A stretch of 64,000 nt of DNA, taken from contig NZ_CADFDB010000002.1 in NCBI RefSeq assembly GCF_902832845.1, positions 62,001-126,000 of the forward strand, read 5' to 3'. Below the pieces are notes generated by a model, which was given only the letters and a program-made list of their open reading frames with translations, was not told the DNA's origin and ran no database searches. Positions 45,475 to 54,144 of the stretch are shown here, piece by piece; position 1 is the first letter of the stretch, and every line of letters starts with the position of its first letter. The stretch comes from Burkholderia metallica. GTDB taxonomy: Bacteria > Pseudomonadota > Gammaproteobacteria > Burkholderiales > Burkholderiaceae. The position numbers were made by a program, and so were the translations under genes.

Positions 45475-46163
45475 GCTGGGGTCTCCACCGCGTGGGACGC
45501 GGTACGTGAATCGGCAGCGCGCGCTGGCGCGCGTTTCAGATAGCCCTCGAAAAGGTCGACGACGACATAGCCGTCGTCGGCCGCATCGCCCCACAGATCC
45601 GTCGTGCGGAACTCGACGTGATAGGTCGGTTGACGGACCGCGCGCGTGTCGCCGTGGCCGATGGTATCCGGGAACGGCCAGGATTCCGTCGTCCGGTGCA
45701 GCACGACGCCTTCCTTGCCGCGCACGTAGCCCGGGGCGCGGATGTGCCCGCTCACGTATTCGTCGCGGACGACGACGCGGTCGCCGACTTCGAAGTGCGT
45801 GACGCCGACCGGCGCCGGGCGGCCAGTCGAATGCGGCGGGTTCGCGAGCTTGAAGTGCGAGCCGAGCGCGGCGTCGAGCTCCGCCTGTGTCAGCACGCCG
45901 GTCTCGACGAGCAGCGTCGCGGTCGCGATCACGTAGCGCTCGTAATACCGGGTACCGACATGCTGGCGCACATCGATCCGCTCGACCGCGTGACGCACCT
46001 CGTCGACACTGAATTTCTTCAGATGATCGACGCCGACGAACATCAGGCTGTAGGCGAGATGCTCCCAGTCTTCCTTGAATACCGGCTTGTAGCCGAGGCT
46101 GTTGATCGTGTGCGGAACGGGGCCGAAGCCCTGGAATCCGCCGAGGTCGTGAAAGCCGTCCAT
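45471..46163 (-). CDS. nthB: Nitrile hydratase beta subunit
   Basis: 230 residues starting [16 protein letters not shown], the family's hallmark N-terminus. [10 protein letters not shown] and the C-terminal beta-barrel ([28 protein letters not shown]) that packs on the alpha subunit are intact. With NthA it hydrates nitriles to amides. It follows nthA by 39 bp; the activator gene overlaps its end. Confidence 0.96.
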   Translation of the reverse strand: MDGFHDLGGFQGFGPVPHTINSLGYKPVFKEDWEHLAYSLMFVGVDHLKKFSVDEVRHAVERIDVRQHVGTRYYERYVIATATLLVETGVLTQAELDAALGSHFKLANPPHSTGRPAPVGVTHFEVGDRVVVRDEYVSGHIRAPGYVRGKEGVVLHRTTESWPFPDTIGHGDTRAVRQPTYHVEFRTTDLWGDAADDGYVVVDLFEGYLKRAPARAADSRTASHAVETPA

Positions 46164-46202
46164 TGAAGTCTCCGAAACGAATATCGAGGGTAGAGGCGCG
46201 GG

Positions 46203-46802
46203 TCAGCCGACGCGCGGCAGCGCGACGCCGATCAGCACGTCCTTCGTGATGAGCGCCTGCAGTTGCGCCTCGCTCATCCCGTCGGTGCCGGCCGGACGCA
46301 CCGGCAGCACCAGATAGCGGCTCTCGGCCGTGGTGTCCCAGACCTTCACGACGACGTCGTCCGGCAAATTCGTGCCGAGCTCCCGCAGCACCGTTCGGCC
46401 TTCGCGCACCAGCCGCGCGCGGTACTCGAAGCCCTTGTACCACTCGGGCGGCAGGCCGAGAACCGGCCAGTTCGTGCACGAGCACAGGCTGCAGACGATC
46501 ACGTTCTTCAGTGTCGGCGTGTCCTCGAGCGCGACGATGTATTCGCCTTGCGGGCCGGTGTAGCCGAACTGCGCACACGCGGCGGTGCCGTCCTTCAGCA
46601 GCAGTTCGCGGAATGCCGGATCGACCCAGGCGCGCGCGACGACGCGCGCGCCGTTCGCCGGATCGAACTGTTCCGACATCAGTTGCGTCATTCCTTCGAC
46701 GTAGCCGTCGGGGATCAGGTTCTTCTCTTGCATCACGCGGAACAGCGCCCATGCTCTTTCGCCGGGCGTCGACGTCGTGTCGGTGGAGGGTGTCGCGCTC
46801 AT
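46203..46802 (-). CDS. nthA: Nitrile hydratase alpha subunit, Fe-type
   Basis: 199 residues. The metal claw is C104-S-L-C107-S108-C109 followed by Thr (VCSLCSCT), the iron-type pattern; cobalt-type enzymes have CTLCSCY. C107 and C109 would be oxidised to sulfinate and sulfenate. [20 protein letters not shown] follows, as in Fe enzymes. Start ATG 46802. First gene of the nthA-nthB-activator operon, divergent from the channel, aldoxime dehydratase, amidase and AraC genes. Confidence 0.96.
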   Translation of the reverse strand: MSATPSTDTTSTPGERAWALFRVMQEKNLIPDGYVEGMTQLMSEQFDPANGARVVARAWVDPAFRELLLKDGTAACAQFGYTGPQGEYIVALEDTPTLKNVIVCSLCSCTNWPVLGLPPEWYKGFEYRARLVREGRTVLRELGTNLPDDVVVKVWDTTAESRYLVLPVRPAGTDGMSEAQLQALITKDVLIGVALPRVG

Positions 46803-47354
46803 TATTGGAACTCCTTGACATGGTTCGGAACGACCGCGTTCGCGATGCCACGCAGCCGTCGGACGGAGCGTGGCGCGTCCACATCGTGCGGTCACGCTCC
46901 ACGAGCAGGGTAAGAAGAGAAAAAGCGCGCTTCTGTGCCGTGTCGGATCAGAAACTGTGCTGGGGCGGAAGCGTGAGAAGGCGCGGTATCCGGCAGCACG
47001 AAATACGATGCCGCCGCTGTATACAGGCGACCCCGCCTCCGTGCGCCGCGTCGTCGCGAGCGACTTCGGCGTGTCTGCATGCCTGTCCTCGCGTCTTTCC
47101 GACCTGCTGCCGTCAGCGGGATGGCATTCCGATGACGCCGCGCGCGGAGGCCCACCACAGTCAAATTTTTGTTCCGCTACGAAACAGAAACGCGCATTTT
47201 GCCTTTCTATTCTCCCCTCAAGCGATGTCTGTCACGGGCGCCGCCAACCGGTGGCGCGCATCGCGCGTCGCCAGACAACAGCCACGCAACGCACCTCGAT
47301 ACCGGCGTCCGGTGTGACGTGTCGAGGAGGTGTCTGCACATCCATGTCAGGGGA
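46803..47354. promoter_or_regulatory. Divergent control region of the nitrile/aldoxime cluster
   Basis: 552 bp without a convincing gene. Two copies of one element face outwards: ACAGAAGCGCGCTTTTTC... on the minus strand (46936-46911), 108 bp from nthA, and ACAGAAACGCGCATTTTG... on the plus strand (47184-47209), 145 bp from the channel gene. They match at 20 of 26 positions without gaps. Confidence 0.6.
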
Positions 47355-48251
47355 ATGATGGAATCCGTTAACCGCACGAAACTGAAGCGGATCATGCGCG
47401 CGATCGGCGCGTCGGTGATGCTGATCGCGTCCCACTACGCAGGCGCGGTCGAAGTCGATCCGGGCGACTACGAGCAGTACCCGGTCGGGGCGACGATCGG
47501 TGTGCTGTACTACAACTACTCGGCGACCAACGCGTATTACGCCAACGGCAGCAAGACGTCGGACTTCGACCTGCAATCGAACATCGGCATCGCGCGTCTG
47601 CTGCACGTATTCGCACTGACCGACCGGCTGACGATCGATCCGCAGGTGCTGCTGCCGTTTGGGCACGTGAGCGGCTTCGGCAACGCGAGCGGGTTAGGCA
47701 GCACGAACGGCGTCGGCGACGTCATCTTGACCGCGCCGCTGAAGTTCCGCCTGAACGACGCGAAAGACGTCATCGCCGGGACCGTCTACTTGTATGCACC
47801 GACCGGCAGCTACGACCAGAACCGCGGCCTGAATCTCGGCGCGCATCGCTGGTCGCTCGACTTCCAGGCCGCATACGTCAAGCACTTCTCGCCGCAATGG
47901 GCCCTCGATCTGGTGGGCGATGCGATCTGGTACAGCAACAATACGTCGTACGGCACGAGCGGCGCGACGCTGCATCAGCGGATGAGCTATAGCGCGCAGG
48001 CGATGGTCCGCTACATGCCCGATCCGGGCACATCGTTCGGGATCGGCGTCACGCAGTTCTGGGGAGGTGCGACCAGCGTCGACGGCGTCGACAACCACGA
48101 TGCGTTGCGCACGACGCGTATGCGGCTCACCGCGTCGAAGTTCGTGACCAAGGCCGATCAGGTGCAGATCCAGCTCGGCACCGATCTCAGCGTACACAAC
48201 GGCCCGCGCGACAGCGTTCTCGTCGGGTTGCGCTACGCGCACATCTTTTGA
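47355..48251 (+). CDS. Outer-membrane channel, phenol meta-pathway (SphA/MetA) type
   Basis: 298 residues. A signal peptide (IGASVMLIASHYAGA) is followed by a beta-rich chain (QYPVGATIGVLYYNY, LLPFGHVSGFGN, YAPTGSYD) ending in LRYAHIF, typical of the MetA-pathway/FadL-like transporter family. These proteins carry hydrophobic small molecules across the outer membrane. It leads the plus-strand arm of the nitrile cluster and probably imports aldoximes or nitriles. ATG 47358 is an alternative start with better spacing to AGGGGA. Confidence 0.87.
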   Translation: MMESVNRTKLKRIMRAIGASVMLIASHYAGAVEVDPGDYEQYPVGATIGVLYYNYSATNAYYANGSKTSDFDLQSNIGIARLLHVFALTDRLTIDPQVLLPFGHVSGFGNASGLGSTNGVGDVILTAPLKFRLNDAKDVIAGTVYLYAPTGSYDQNRGLNLGAHRWSLDFQAAYVKHFSPQWALDLVGDAIWYSNNTSYGTSGATLHQRMSYSAQAMVRYMPDPGTSFGIGVTQFWGGATSVDGVDNHDALRTTRMRLTASKFVTKADQVQIQLGTDLSVHNGPRDSVLVGLRYAHIF

Positions 48252-48331
48252 CGCTGTGCATTGCACCGACACCCGGGCAACGCCTGTTCTTCTCTCGTCT
48301 TTATCAACCCGTCACCCCAGCGAGGCCATTC

Positions 48332-49390
48332 ATGGAATCCGCCATCGACAAACACCTGGTCTGTCCGCGTACGCTGTCGCGCCGCGTCGCCGACGATTAC
48401 CAACCGCCGTTCCCGATGTACGTCGCCCGGGCGGCCGAAGACCTGAACCAGGTCGTGATGGGCTACTTCGGCGTCCAGTATCGCGGCGCGGAACAACGTC
48501 CCGCCGCGCTCGCTGCGCTGCGCCGGATCGTCGCCGGCTTCGGCCTGCCCGACGGCCCCGGCAATCATGACCTGACGCAGCATACCGACAACCAGGGCTA
48601 CGACAACCTGATCGCGGTCGGCTACTGGCGCGACCCGAGCGCGTATGCACGCTGGATCGCGTCGCCGGACGTCGCCGGCTGGTGGGCGTCCGACGAACGG
48701 CTCGAGGATGGCCTGGGCTATTTCCGGGAGATCGTCGCGCCGCGTGCCGAGCAATTCGAGACGCTTTACGCGTTCAAGAGTGACTTTCCGGGCGTCGGCG
48801 CGGTGATGGACGGCGTCAGCAACGAAATCGAGGAGCACGGCTACTGGGGCTCGATGCGCGACCGCTTCCCGATCTCGCAGACCGACTGGATGCGCGCTCA
48901 CGGTGAACTGCAGATCGTCGCCGGCGACCCGGAGCAGGGCGGTCGCGTCGTCGTGCTCGCACACGACAACATCGCGCTGATCCGCTCCGGCCAGGACTGG
49001 CGCGCAGCCGAACGCGACGAACGGCGGCTGTATCTCGAAGAGATCGAACCGACGCTGCGCGCCGGCATGGACTTCCTGCGCGACAACGGCGCCGAGGTCG
49101 GTTGCTACAGTAACCGCTACGTGCAGTCGATAGACCTCGACGGCAATCTGCTCGACGAGAGCTACAACATCGGCCACTGGCGCTCGCTTGACCGCCTCGA
49201 ACGCTGGGCCGAGTCGCACCCGACCCATCTACGGATCTTCGTGACGTTCTTCCGCGTCGTGACTGGGCTCGAGAAGCTGCGGCTGTATCACGAGGTGTCC
49301 GTGTTCGATGCAAAAAATCAGGTGTACGAATACATCAATTGCCATCCGCGAACCGGGATGCTGCGCGACGCCGTCGCCGCGGCCCGCTGA
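48332..49390 (+). CDS. oxd: Aldoxime dehydratase (haem lyase)
   Basis: 352 residues, the usual length of OxdA/OxdB enzymes. Proximal haem ligand H299, distal H320 (RLYHEV), R178 and S219 all fall at the residue numbers reported for characterised enzymes, a strong family match. The enzyme dehydrates aldoximes to nitriles with ferrous haem. It feeds the nitrile hydratase encoded divergently. The Shine-Dalgarno sequence is weak (GCGAGG). Cytoplasmic. Confidence 0.95.
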   Translation: MESAIDKHLVCPRTLSRRVADDYQPPFPMYVARAAEDLNQVVMGYFGVQYRGAEQRPAALAALRRIVAGFGLPDGPGNHDLTQHTDNQGYDNLIAVGYWRDPSAYARWIASPDVAGWWASDERLEDGLGYFREIVAPRAEQFETLYAFKSDFPGVGAVMDGVSNEIEEHGYWGSMRDRFPISQTDWMRAHGELQIVAGDPEQGGRVVVLAHDNIALIRSGQDWRAAERDERRLYLEEIEPTLRAGMDFLRDNGAEVGCYSNRYVQSIDLDGNLLDESYNIGHWRSLDRLERWAESHPTHLRIFVTFFRVVTGLEKLRLYHEVSVFDAKNQVYEYINCHPRTGMLRDAVAAAR

Positions 49391-49447
49391 CGTGCCCCAC
49401 GCGCCGTGCGACGTGCCCGGCGCCGCCTCAACGAACAGGAGAATGTC

Positions 49448-50974
49448 ATGGCGATCAAGCGCCCAACCCGCACACAACTTTCCGATATCGCGGCCGGATT
49501 TGGCTTCCATGTCGACGAACGGCAACTGGCCGATTATGACGACGCATTGCAGGCGAACTTCGACGCATACGACGCGATCGATGCGTTGCCCGACTATTTG
49601 CCCACGGTCATGTATTCGCGCACGCCCGGTTATCGGCCCGAAGGCGACGAGAACCGCTACGGCGCGTGGGCGCGCAAGAGCACGATCCACGGTGCGCCGG
49701 ACGGCAAACTGCACGGCCGGACCATTGCGATCAAGGACAACATCAGTGTCGCCGGCGTGCCGATGCGCAATGGCGCAAGCACGTTCGAGGGCTACGTGCC
49801 GGATGTCGACGCCACGGTCGTCACGCGCTTGCTCGATGCGGGCGCGACGATTGCCGGCAAATCGACCTGCGAGTACTACTGCTTTTCCGGTGGCTCGCAC
49901 ACCAGCGCCTCGGGTCCGGTAGAAAACCCGCGCAAGGCCGGTCATTCGTCCGGCGGCTCGTCGTCGGGGAGTGCCGCGCTGGTGGCGGCGAGCGAGGTCG
50001 ACATGGCGCTTGGCAGCGATCAGGGCGGCTCGGTGCGGATTCCGTCCGCGTATTGCGGTGTCTACGGCATGAAGCCGACGCATGGGCTCGTGCCCTACAC
50101 CGGTGCAATGCCGATCGAAGCGACCGTCGATCATCTCGGCCCGCTGACGCGCAGCGTGCTCGACAACGCGCGGTTGCTCGACGTGATCGCCGGCGACGAC
50201 GGGCTCGACCCGCGTCAGCGTGCGCTGCCGCCACGTGGCGATTTCCTCGACGGGATCGACAAGGGTGTCGCCGGGCTGCGGATCGGTATTCTGCGCGAAG
50301 GTTTCGGGCTTGCGAATTCGGAGTCGGTCGTCGACGAGACTGTGCTCGTCGCCGCGCACCGGCTGCGCCAGCTCGGCGCGCTCGTCGACGAGGTGTCGGT
50401 GCCGCTGCACGCGTCTGGCACCGCCATCTGGCTGCCGATCGCGGCCGAAGGTGCGACGCAGCAGATGATGAAGGGCAACAGCCACGGCTTCAACTGGAAA
50501 GGGCTGTACATGACCGGGATGATCGACCATCACGCAGGCTGGCGCGAGCGCGCCGACGAACTGCCGGACACGGTGAAGGTTACGATGTTGCTCGGCGAAT
50601 ACTTCACGAGCCGCTATCGCGGCCGCTACTACGCGAAGTGCCAGAATCTCGCGCGGCGGCTGCGCGCCGAATACGACGCAGCGCTGCAATCGTTCGATCT
50701 GCTGCTGATGCCTACCGTTCCAATCCGCGCGTCAAGGCTGCCGGAGCCGGGCTGCACGATGTCCGATTCGCTGACGCGCGCGTTCGAAATGCTTGCGAAC
50801 ACCGCGCCCTTCGACGTGTCCGGGCATCCGGCGATGTCGCTGCCTTGCGGGATCGCCGAAGACCTGCCGATCGGGCTGCAACTGGTTGGCCGGTGCTTCG
50901 ACGAAGCGACGATCTACCGGTGTGCGTTTGCGTATGAACAATCGTCCGACTGGAGCCAGACGACGTTCGCATAA
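49448..50974 (+). CDS. Amidase-signature amidase
   Basis: 508 residues. The catalytic Ser-cisSer-Lys set is K96 (TIAIKDNIS), S171 (SSGGSSSGSAA) and S195 (SDQGGSVRIPS). These positions equal those of the nitrile-hydratase-linked amidase of Rhodococcus N-771. It hydrolyses the amide made by nitrile hydratase to a carboxylic acid and ammonia. AGGAGA precedes ATG 49448, 57 bp after the aldoxime dehydratase stop. Confidence 0.96.
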   Translation: MAIKRPTRTQLSDIAAGFGFHVDERQLADYDDALQANFDAYDAIDALPDYLPTVMYSRTPGYRPEGDENRYGAWARKSTIHGAPDGKLHGRTIAIKDNISVAGVPMRNGASTFEGYVPDVDATVVTRLLDAGATIAGKSTCEYYCFSGGSHTSASGPVENPRKAGHSSGGSSSGSAALVAASEVDMALGSDQGGSVRIPSAYCGVYGMKPTHGLVPYTGAMPIEATVDHLGPLTRSVLDNARLLDVIAGDDGLDPRQRALPPRGDFLDGIDKGVAGLRIGILREGFGLANSESVVDETVLVAAHRLRQLGALVDEVSVPLHASGTAIWLPIAAEGATQQMMKGNSHGFNWKGLYMTGMIDHHAGWRERADELPDTVKVTMLLGEYFTSRYRGRYYAKCQNLARRLRAEYDAALQSFDLLLMPTVPIRASRLPEPGCTMSDSLTRAFEMLANTAPFDVSGHPAMSLPCGIAEDLPIGLQLVGRCFDEATIYRCAFAYEQSSDWSQTTFA

Positions 50975-51017
50975 CGAGCGCGGAGCGGCAGCGCGCGGTA
51001 AGCTGTCGAGTCGGTTT

Positions 51018-51040
51018 GACAACGCGTTTTTGACCCAGAA
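51018..51040 (+). promoter_or_regulatory. Possible third copy of cluster element
   Basis: ACAACGCGTTTTTGACC, 34 bp before the AraC start, resembles the ACAGAAACGCGCATTTTGCC element at 47184 after allowing small gaps. The match is weaker than between the two divergent copies. Confidence 0.3.
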
Positions 51041-51073
51041 CCCTACCGGCTGGCTGGTTCTTCCATTTGGGGC

Positions 51074-52129
51074 ATGATGATGACGATGCTTCCTTTCCCT
51101 CGCGTCGGGAGCAGCGATGGTCCCGGCCGGGACTCCGACGGCGCACCGGCCGACTGGAGGGACGCGTCGATCCAGGTTGCGACCCAGGGCACCGTGAGCC
51201 AGCGCATCGAGTTCTGGCGCGAAGCGATCCTGCGTTTGTTCGCGGACGTGGAGATCGCCGCCGTACAGAAAGACGATTTCTTCGGCCGGGTGCGGCAGCG
51301 CAAGTGCGACAGGATGCGGATCTCCGAAATTTACGCGAGCGAGCAGGCGGTGACCCGGCGTTATCGCCAGGCGCGGGACGAGTACGAGGACAAGTATTTT
51401 GCGATATTGATGCTCGAGGGTAGCCAGTCAATCGAGCAGGACGGGAAAATCGTCACGCTGAATCCCGGGGATTTTGCGATTTATGACGCGACCCGGCCGC
51501 ATCACCTGCAGTTCGGGCAATCGTGGCGCGAGATCGTCGTCAGCATTCCGCGCGCGACGCTGAACCAGCTCGTCGTCGGGATGGAACAACGCACTGCGTG
51601 CCGGATTCAGACCGGGCAGGGCGTCAGCAACATCATGCGTGTGTTTCTCGAGCAGATGCTGTCGCAGATTCGTCATGTGTCCGACGCCGATATGCTGCAA
51701 CTGTCGGATACCGCGATCTCTCTCATCGCGATGACGCTAGGAAGCCTGCAGCGCAACGACATCACCCAGTCGCGGATGAAAGCGCTGACGCTGACGCGCG
51801 TGAAGCGGCATCTGCTTGAGCACTTGCGCGACCCGGAACTGAATCCGCTCATGATCGAGCAGGCGACCGGAATTTCTTCGCGTTACATCAACAAATTGTT
51901 CGAGGCTGAAAATACGTCGCTGATGCGTTACGTGTGGAATCTGCGGCTCGAGCGGTGCGCGGAAGATCTCGCGAATCCCATGTATGCGGTGATGAGGGTG
52001 TCTGACATCGCATTGCGCTGGGGCTTCAACGACATGTCGCACTTCAGTCGCGTGTTCCGTGAGCGGTTTGCGATGTCGCCGCGGGAATGGCGAGAATTGC
52101 GACGTGCGGGTGGCGGCTCTTCTGCATGA
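51074..52129 (+). CDS. AraC-family regulator of the aldoxime/nitrile cluster
   Basis: 351 residues. An AraC-binding-like N-terminal domain (about 45-220; LEGSQSIEQDGKIVTLNPGDF) precedes the C-terminal HTH (MIEQATGISSRYINKLFEA, VSDIALRWGFNDMSHFSRVF). OxdR- and NhR-type regulators of known nitrile clusters belong to this group. Likely induced by the aldoxime, nitrile or amide, acting on the divergent region 46803-47354. The start may be any of three clustered ATGs at 51074-51085. Confidence 0.9.
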   Translation: MMMTMLPFPRVGSSDGPGRDSDGAPADWRDASIQVATQGTVSQRIEFWREAILRLFADVEIAAVQKDDFFGRVRQRKCDRMRISEIYASEQAVTRRYRQARDEYEDKYFAILMLEGSQSIEQDGKIVTLNPGDFAIYDATRPHHLQFGQSWREIVVSIPRATLNQLVVGMEQRTACRIQTGQGVSNIMRVFLEQMLSQIRHVSDADMLQLSDTAISLIAMTLGSLQRNDITQSRMKALTLTRVKRHLLEHLRDPELNPLMIEQATGISSRYINKLFEAENTSLMRYVWNLRLERCAEDLANPMYAVMRVSDIALRWGFNDMSHFSRVFRERFAMSPREWRELRRAGGGSSA

Positions 52130-52342
52130 ATTCCGCCGCACCCCCAGATGCGACATTACAACTTTGCTCCTACAATAAAAAGCTCGATCATACATATTAT
52201 GTAAAATATCAAGATACAATTAGCAGCGCGGTAGATTCGGGTGGCCATTGTGACACCCCTCTGCCAATTAACAGAGTCTGCGTCGTCTCTCGTTAATTTG
52301 GCGTCTTGAGTCAATCGCGGTGTTCGACGAATCAATGGATCA
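52130..52342. other. AT-rich gap
   Basis: Bases 52150-52225 are markedly AT-rich (for example TACATATTATGTAAAATATC), unlike the rest of the window. There is no gene. It separates the nitrile cluster from the ftsH remnant and may mark an insertion edge. Confidence 0.45.
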
Positions 52343-53208
52343 TCATCTGCGCTCACCGAGCCGTGCGCGTCGCCCGTAGAACGACACGATGCGCTGTACC
52401 GGAACACGCGCCGTCGCCTCCGCCCGCGTCGCCAGATCGGCATCGGCATCGGCCGACGGCGCAATCTGGGCCGCCAGCGTGTCGTGATCGATCGACTCTC
52501 CTGTTCCAGCAAGCATCGGGCAATCTGCTCGAGCGAGTCATGCTGCTTGCCGAGCGTTGACGCGACACGCATATGCGCATCGGCGAGCAGCGCGCGCACC
52601 TCGTTGTTGATCATCCGCCGTATGTTCGCTGCAACGCCCGTTACCCAGCATCCACAAGTCCGGCGGGCCGGCCTGTGGCGCGTCATCGTCGAACGTCGAT
52701 AGGCCGATCTGCGCAGCACGTAGCGGTCCTCGGTCGGGACCTGCTGCGTATAGCCGAGCGTCGCGACGCCGCGCGGAATGATGGATACCTCCTTCACGGG
52801 ATCGCAGTGTGCGCGGCTTTGTGCCACGAGCGCGTGCCCGGATTCGTGATGCGCGATGATACGCTTCTCCTGCTCGTTCATCACGCGGCTCCTGTGCTCG
52901 ATGCCCGTCATCGCGCGGTCGATCACCCCGGCGAAATCGGCCATGTCTATCGCCGGCTTGCCGAGTTCGGCCGCGTGCAGCGCGGCCTCGTTGACCACGT
53001 TTGCGAGATCCGCGCCGACGAAACAGGGCTTGCGCGACGCCAGTTCGGCAAGATCGACCTCCTGCGCAAGCTCCACACGTTTCGTATGCGCGGCGAGGAT
53101 CTGTTTTCGTCCGGTCAGGTCCGGCCGGTCGATCGCGATGTGACGGTCTGCGGCCCGGCCGCAGCAGCGCCAGGTCGAGGATCTCGGGCCGGTTGGCCGC
53201 GGCAACAG
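52343..53208 (-). pseudogene. ftsH: FtsH-type AAA+ zinc metalloprotease remnant
   Basis: The C-terminal half of an FtsH protein is readable but frame-broken. About 53205-53150 encodes NRPEILDLALLRPGR in one frame; a small deletion removes the FD that should follow. DRHIAIDRPDL and ADLANVVNEAALHAAELGK continue in another frame, through an intact zinc site HHESGH and VSIIPRGVATLGYTQQVPTEDRYVLR. Another break near 52730 deletes the YGMS region; NNEVRALLADAH and the C-terminus follow, and the tail shifts frame again to a stop at 52343. The N-terminal membrane part and Walker motifs are gone. Confidence 0.85.
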
Positions 53209-53625
53209 TCCGGGAATCGGTACGCTGGCATACCCATCAGGGAGCAGCCGTGATGCGTTCACATCGCGGGATGCGGCCGCCAATCGCCTTTTGCGGCGTT
53301 GTCGTGGTCTCAAGCGTCGATTGAAAATAGCATGCAGATCTTCGCCCCCAACACGGGCGTCGGCAATGGTGCATGCCCCTCCTCCCTCCGCATCCCCCGT
53401 CGCTGGGCCAAACGGGCAGCCGGTGCTTCGGTATTCATGTCGACGCGCTCCCATGCAATCTCTCATGCCAACCTTCGAGGCCGGACCTAGTCGTCGATCG
53501 GCATGCCAATCGATCCGTCTGAGTGCATACGAAGTCTAGTGTCGTGTGAACGATCCTTCTGTCCGCTACCGCGCCAAGCGTACGACCTTGTTCGCGGCAC
53601 ACGGCAGCGGGGCCCGGCCGGCCAT
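53209..53625. other. Gap between ftsH remnant and small gene
   Basis: 417 bp. No ORF here has supporting composition or a ribosome binding site, and no further FtsH sequence is recognisable. Confidence 0.45.
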
Positions 53626-53964
53626 CTAGAATGCGGGCGGTATGCTCGGTTCCGGCGAAATGCCGTCGGGCCCCGTGACGAGCATGCGGAGAATTTGCTG
53701 CAGTTGCAGCGCGCATCGACGTGCGTCCTCGGGCGCATTCGCATCAATCGCCTCGAAAAGGCTCACGAATGCAATGAGGAAGGAGTCGGAGACGGGCGTT
53801 TCGCGTTCACGCTCGCGCAGATAGGCGCTGTAGCTGAAGACGCACTTGATGAACTCGACCTGATGAGCAGCAAATTCGTCATCGTCCAATGAGGGCGGCA
53901 CAACGACGAGAGCACTGTCGGACAACGAGAGGGGGAGACGGATGTAGGACGGGTGATCACTCAT
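53626..53964 (-). CDS. Conserved-looking small hypothetical protein
   Basis: 112 residues from ATG 53964. The chain is acidic and probably helical (SLDDDEFAAHQVEFIKCVFS, FLIAFVSLFEAIDANAPEDA), cytoplasmic and without a recognised motif. Its composition is protein-like and unlike frame shadows. It is divergent from the XRE-CRP regulator gene across 180 bp carrying two palindromes, so it is probably under that regulator's control. Confidence 0.6.
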   Translation of the reverse strand: MSDHPSYIRLPLSLSDSALVVVPPSLDDDEFAAHQVEFIKCVFSYSAYLRERERETPVSDSFLIAFVSLFEAIDANAPEDARRCALQLQQILRMLVTGPDGISPEPSIPPAF

Positions 53965-54049
53965 GCAGGGTCTCGTGAAATGCACGAGCGCGGCGTGAAT
54001 GCCCGGAGCACGGACGCTATTTCACGACGGAAGGCGCCTATGCTATAAG

Positions 54050-54067
54050 TGTCATTTGGATTTGACA
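54050..54067. promoter_or_regulatory. Operator-like dyad, upstream copy
   Basis: TGTCATTTGGATTTGACA shares its TGTCA/TGACA ends and TTTGACA half with the larger palindrome 33 bp downstream. It lies in the divergent region between the small gene and the XRE-CRP gene. Confidence 0.5.
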
Positions 54068-54099
54068 TGCCAACTCTCACCGTATTCTTTCATTGGTCC

Positions 54100-54131
54100 G
54101 GTTTGTTGTCAAATCCATTTGACAACAAACC
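54100..54131. promoter_or_regulatory. 32-bp palindrome before XRE-CRP regulator
   Basis: Two perfect 15-base arms (GGTTTGTTGTCAAAT and its complement) flank a CC centre. It ends 13 bp before ATG 54145. Likely an autoregulatory operator or a strong leader hairpin. Confidence 0.65.
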
Positions 54132-54144
54132 TGGCTATCAAACC

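Noticed and set aside
45475-46902. In-frame N-terminal extension of the P47K gene through nthB and nthA
   Set aside because: The two nitrile hydratase genes are complete in other frames, and a GTG with a ribosome site overlapping nthB is the natural start.
54049-54144. Longer GTG start of the XRE-CRP gene
   Set aside because: It would translate through two palindromes and add a sequence with no domain character.
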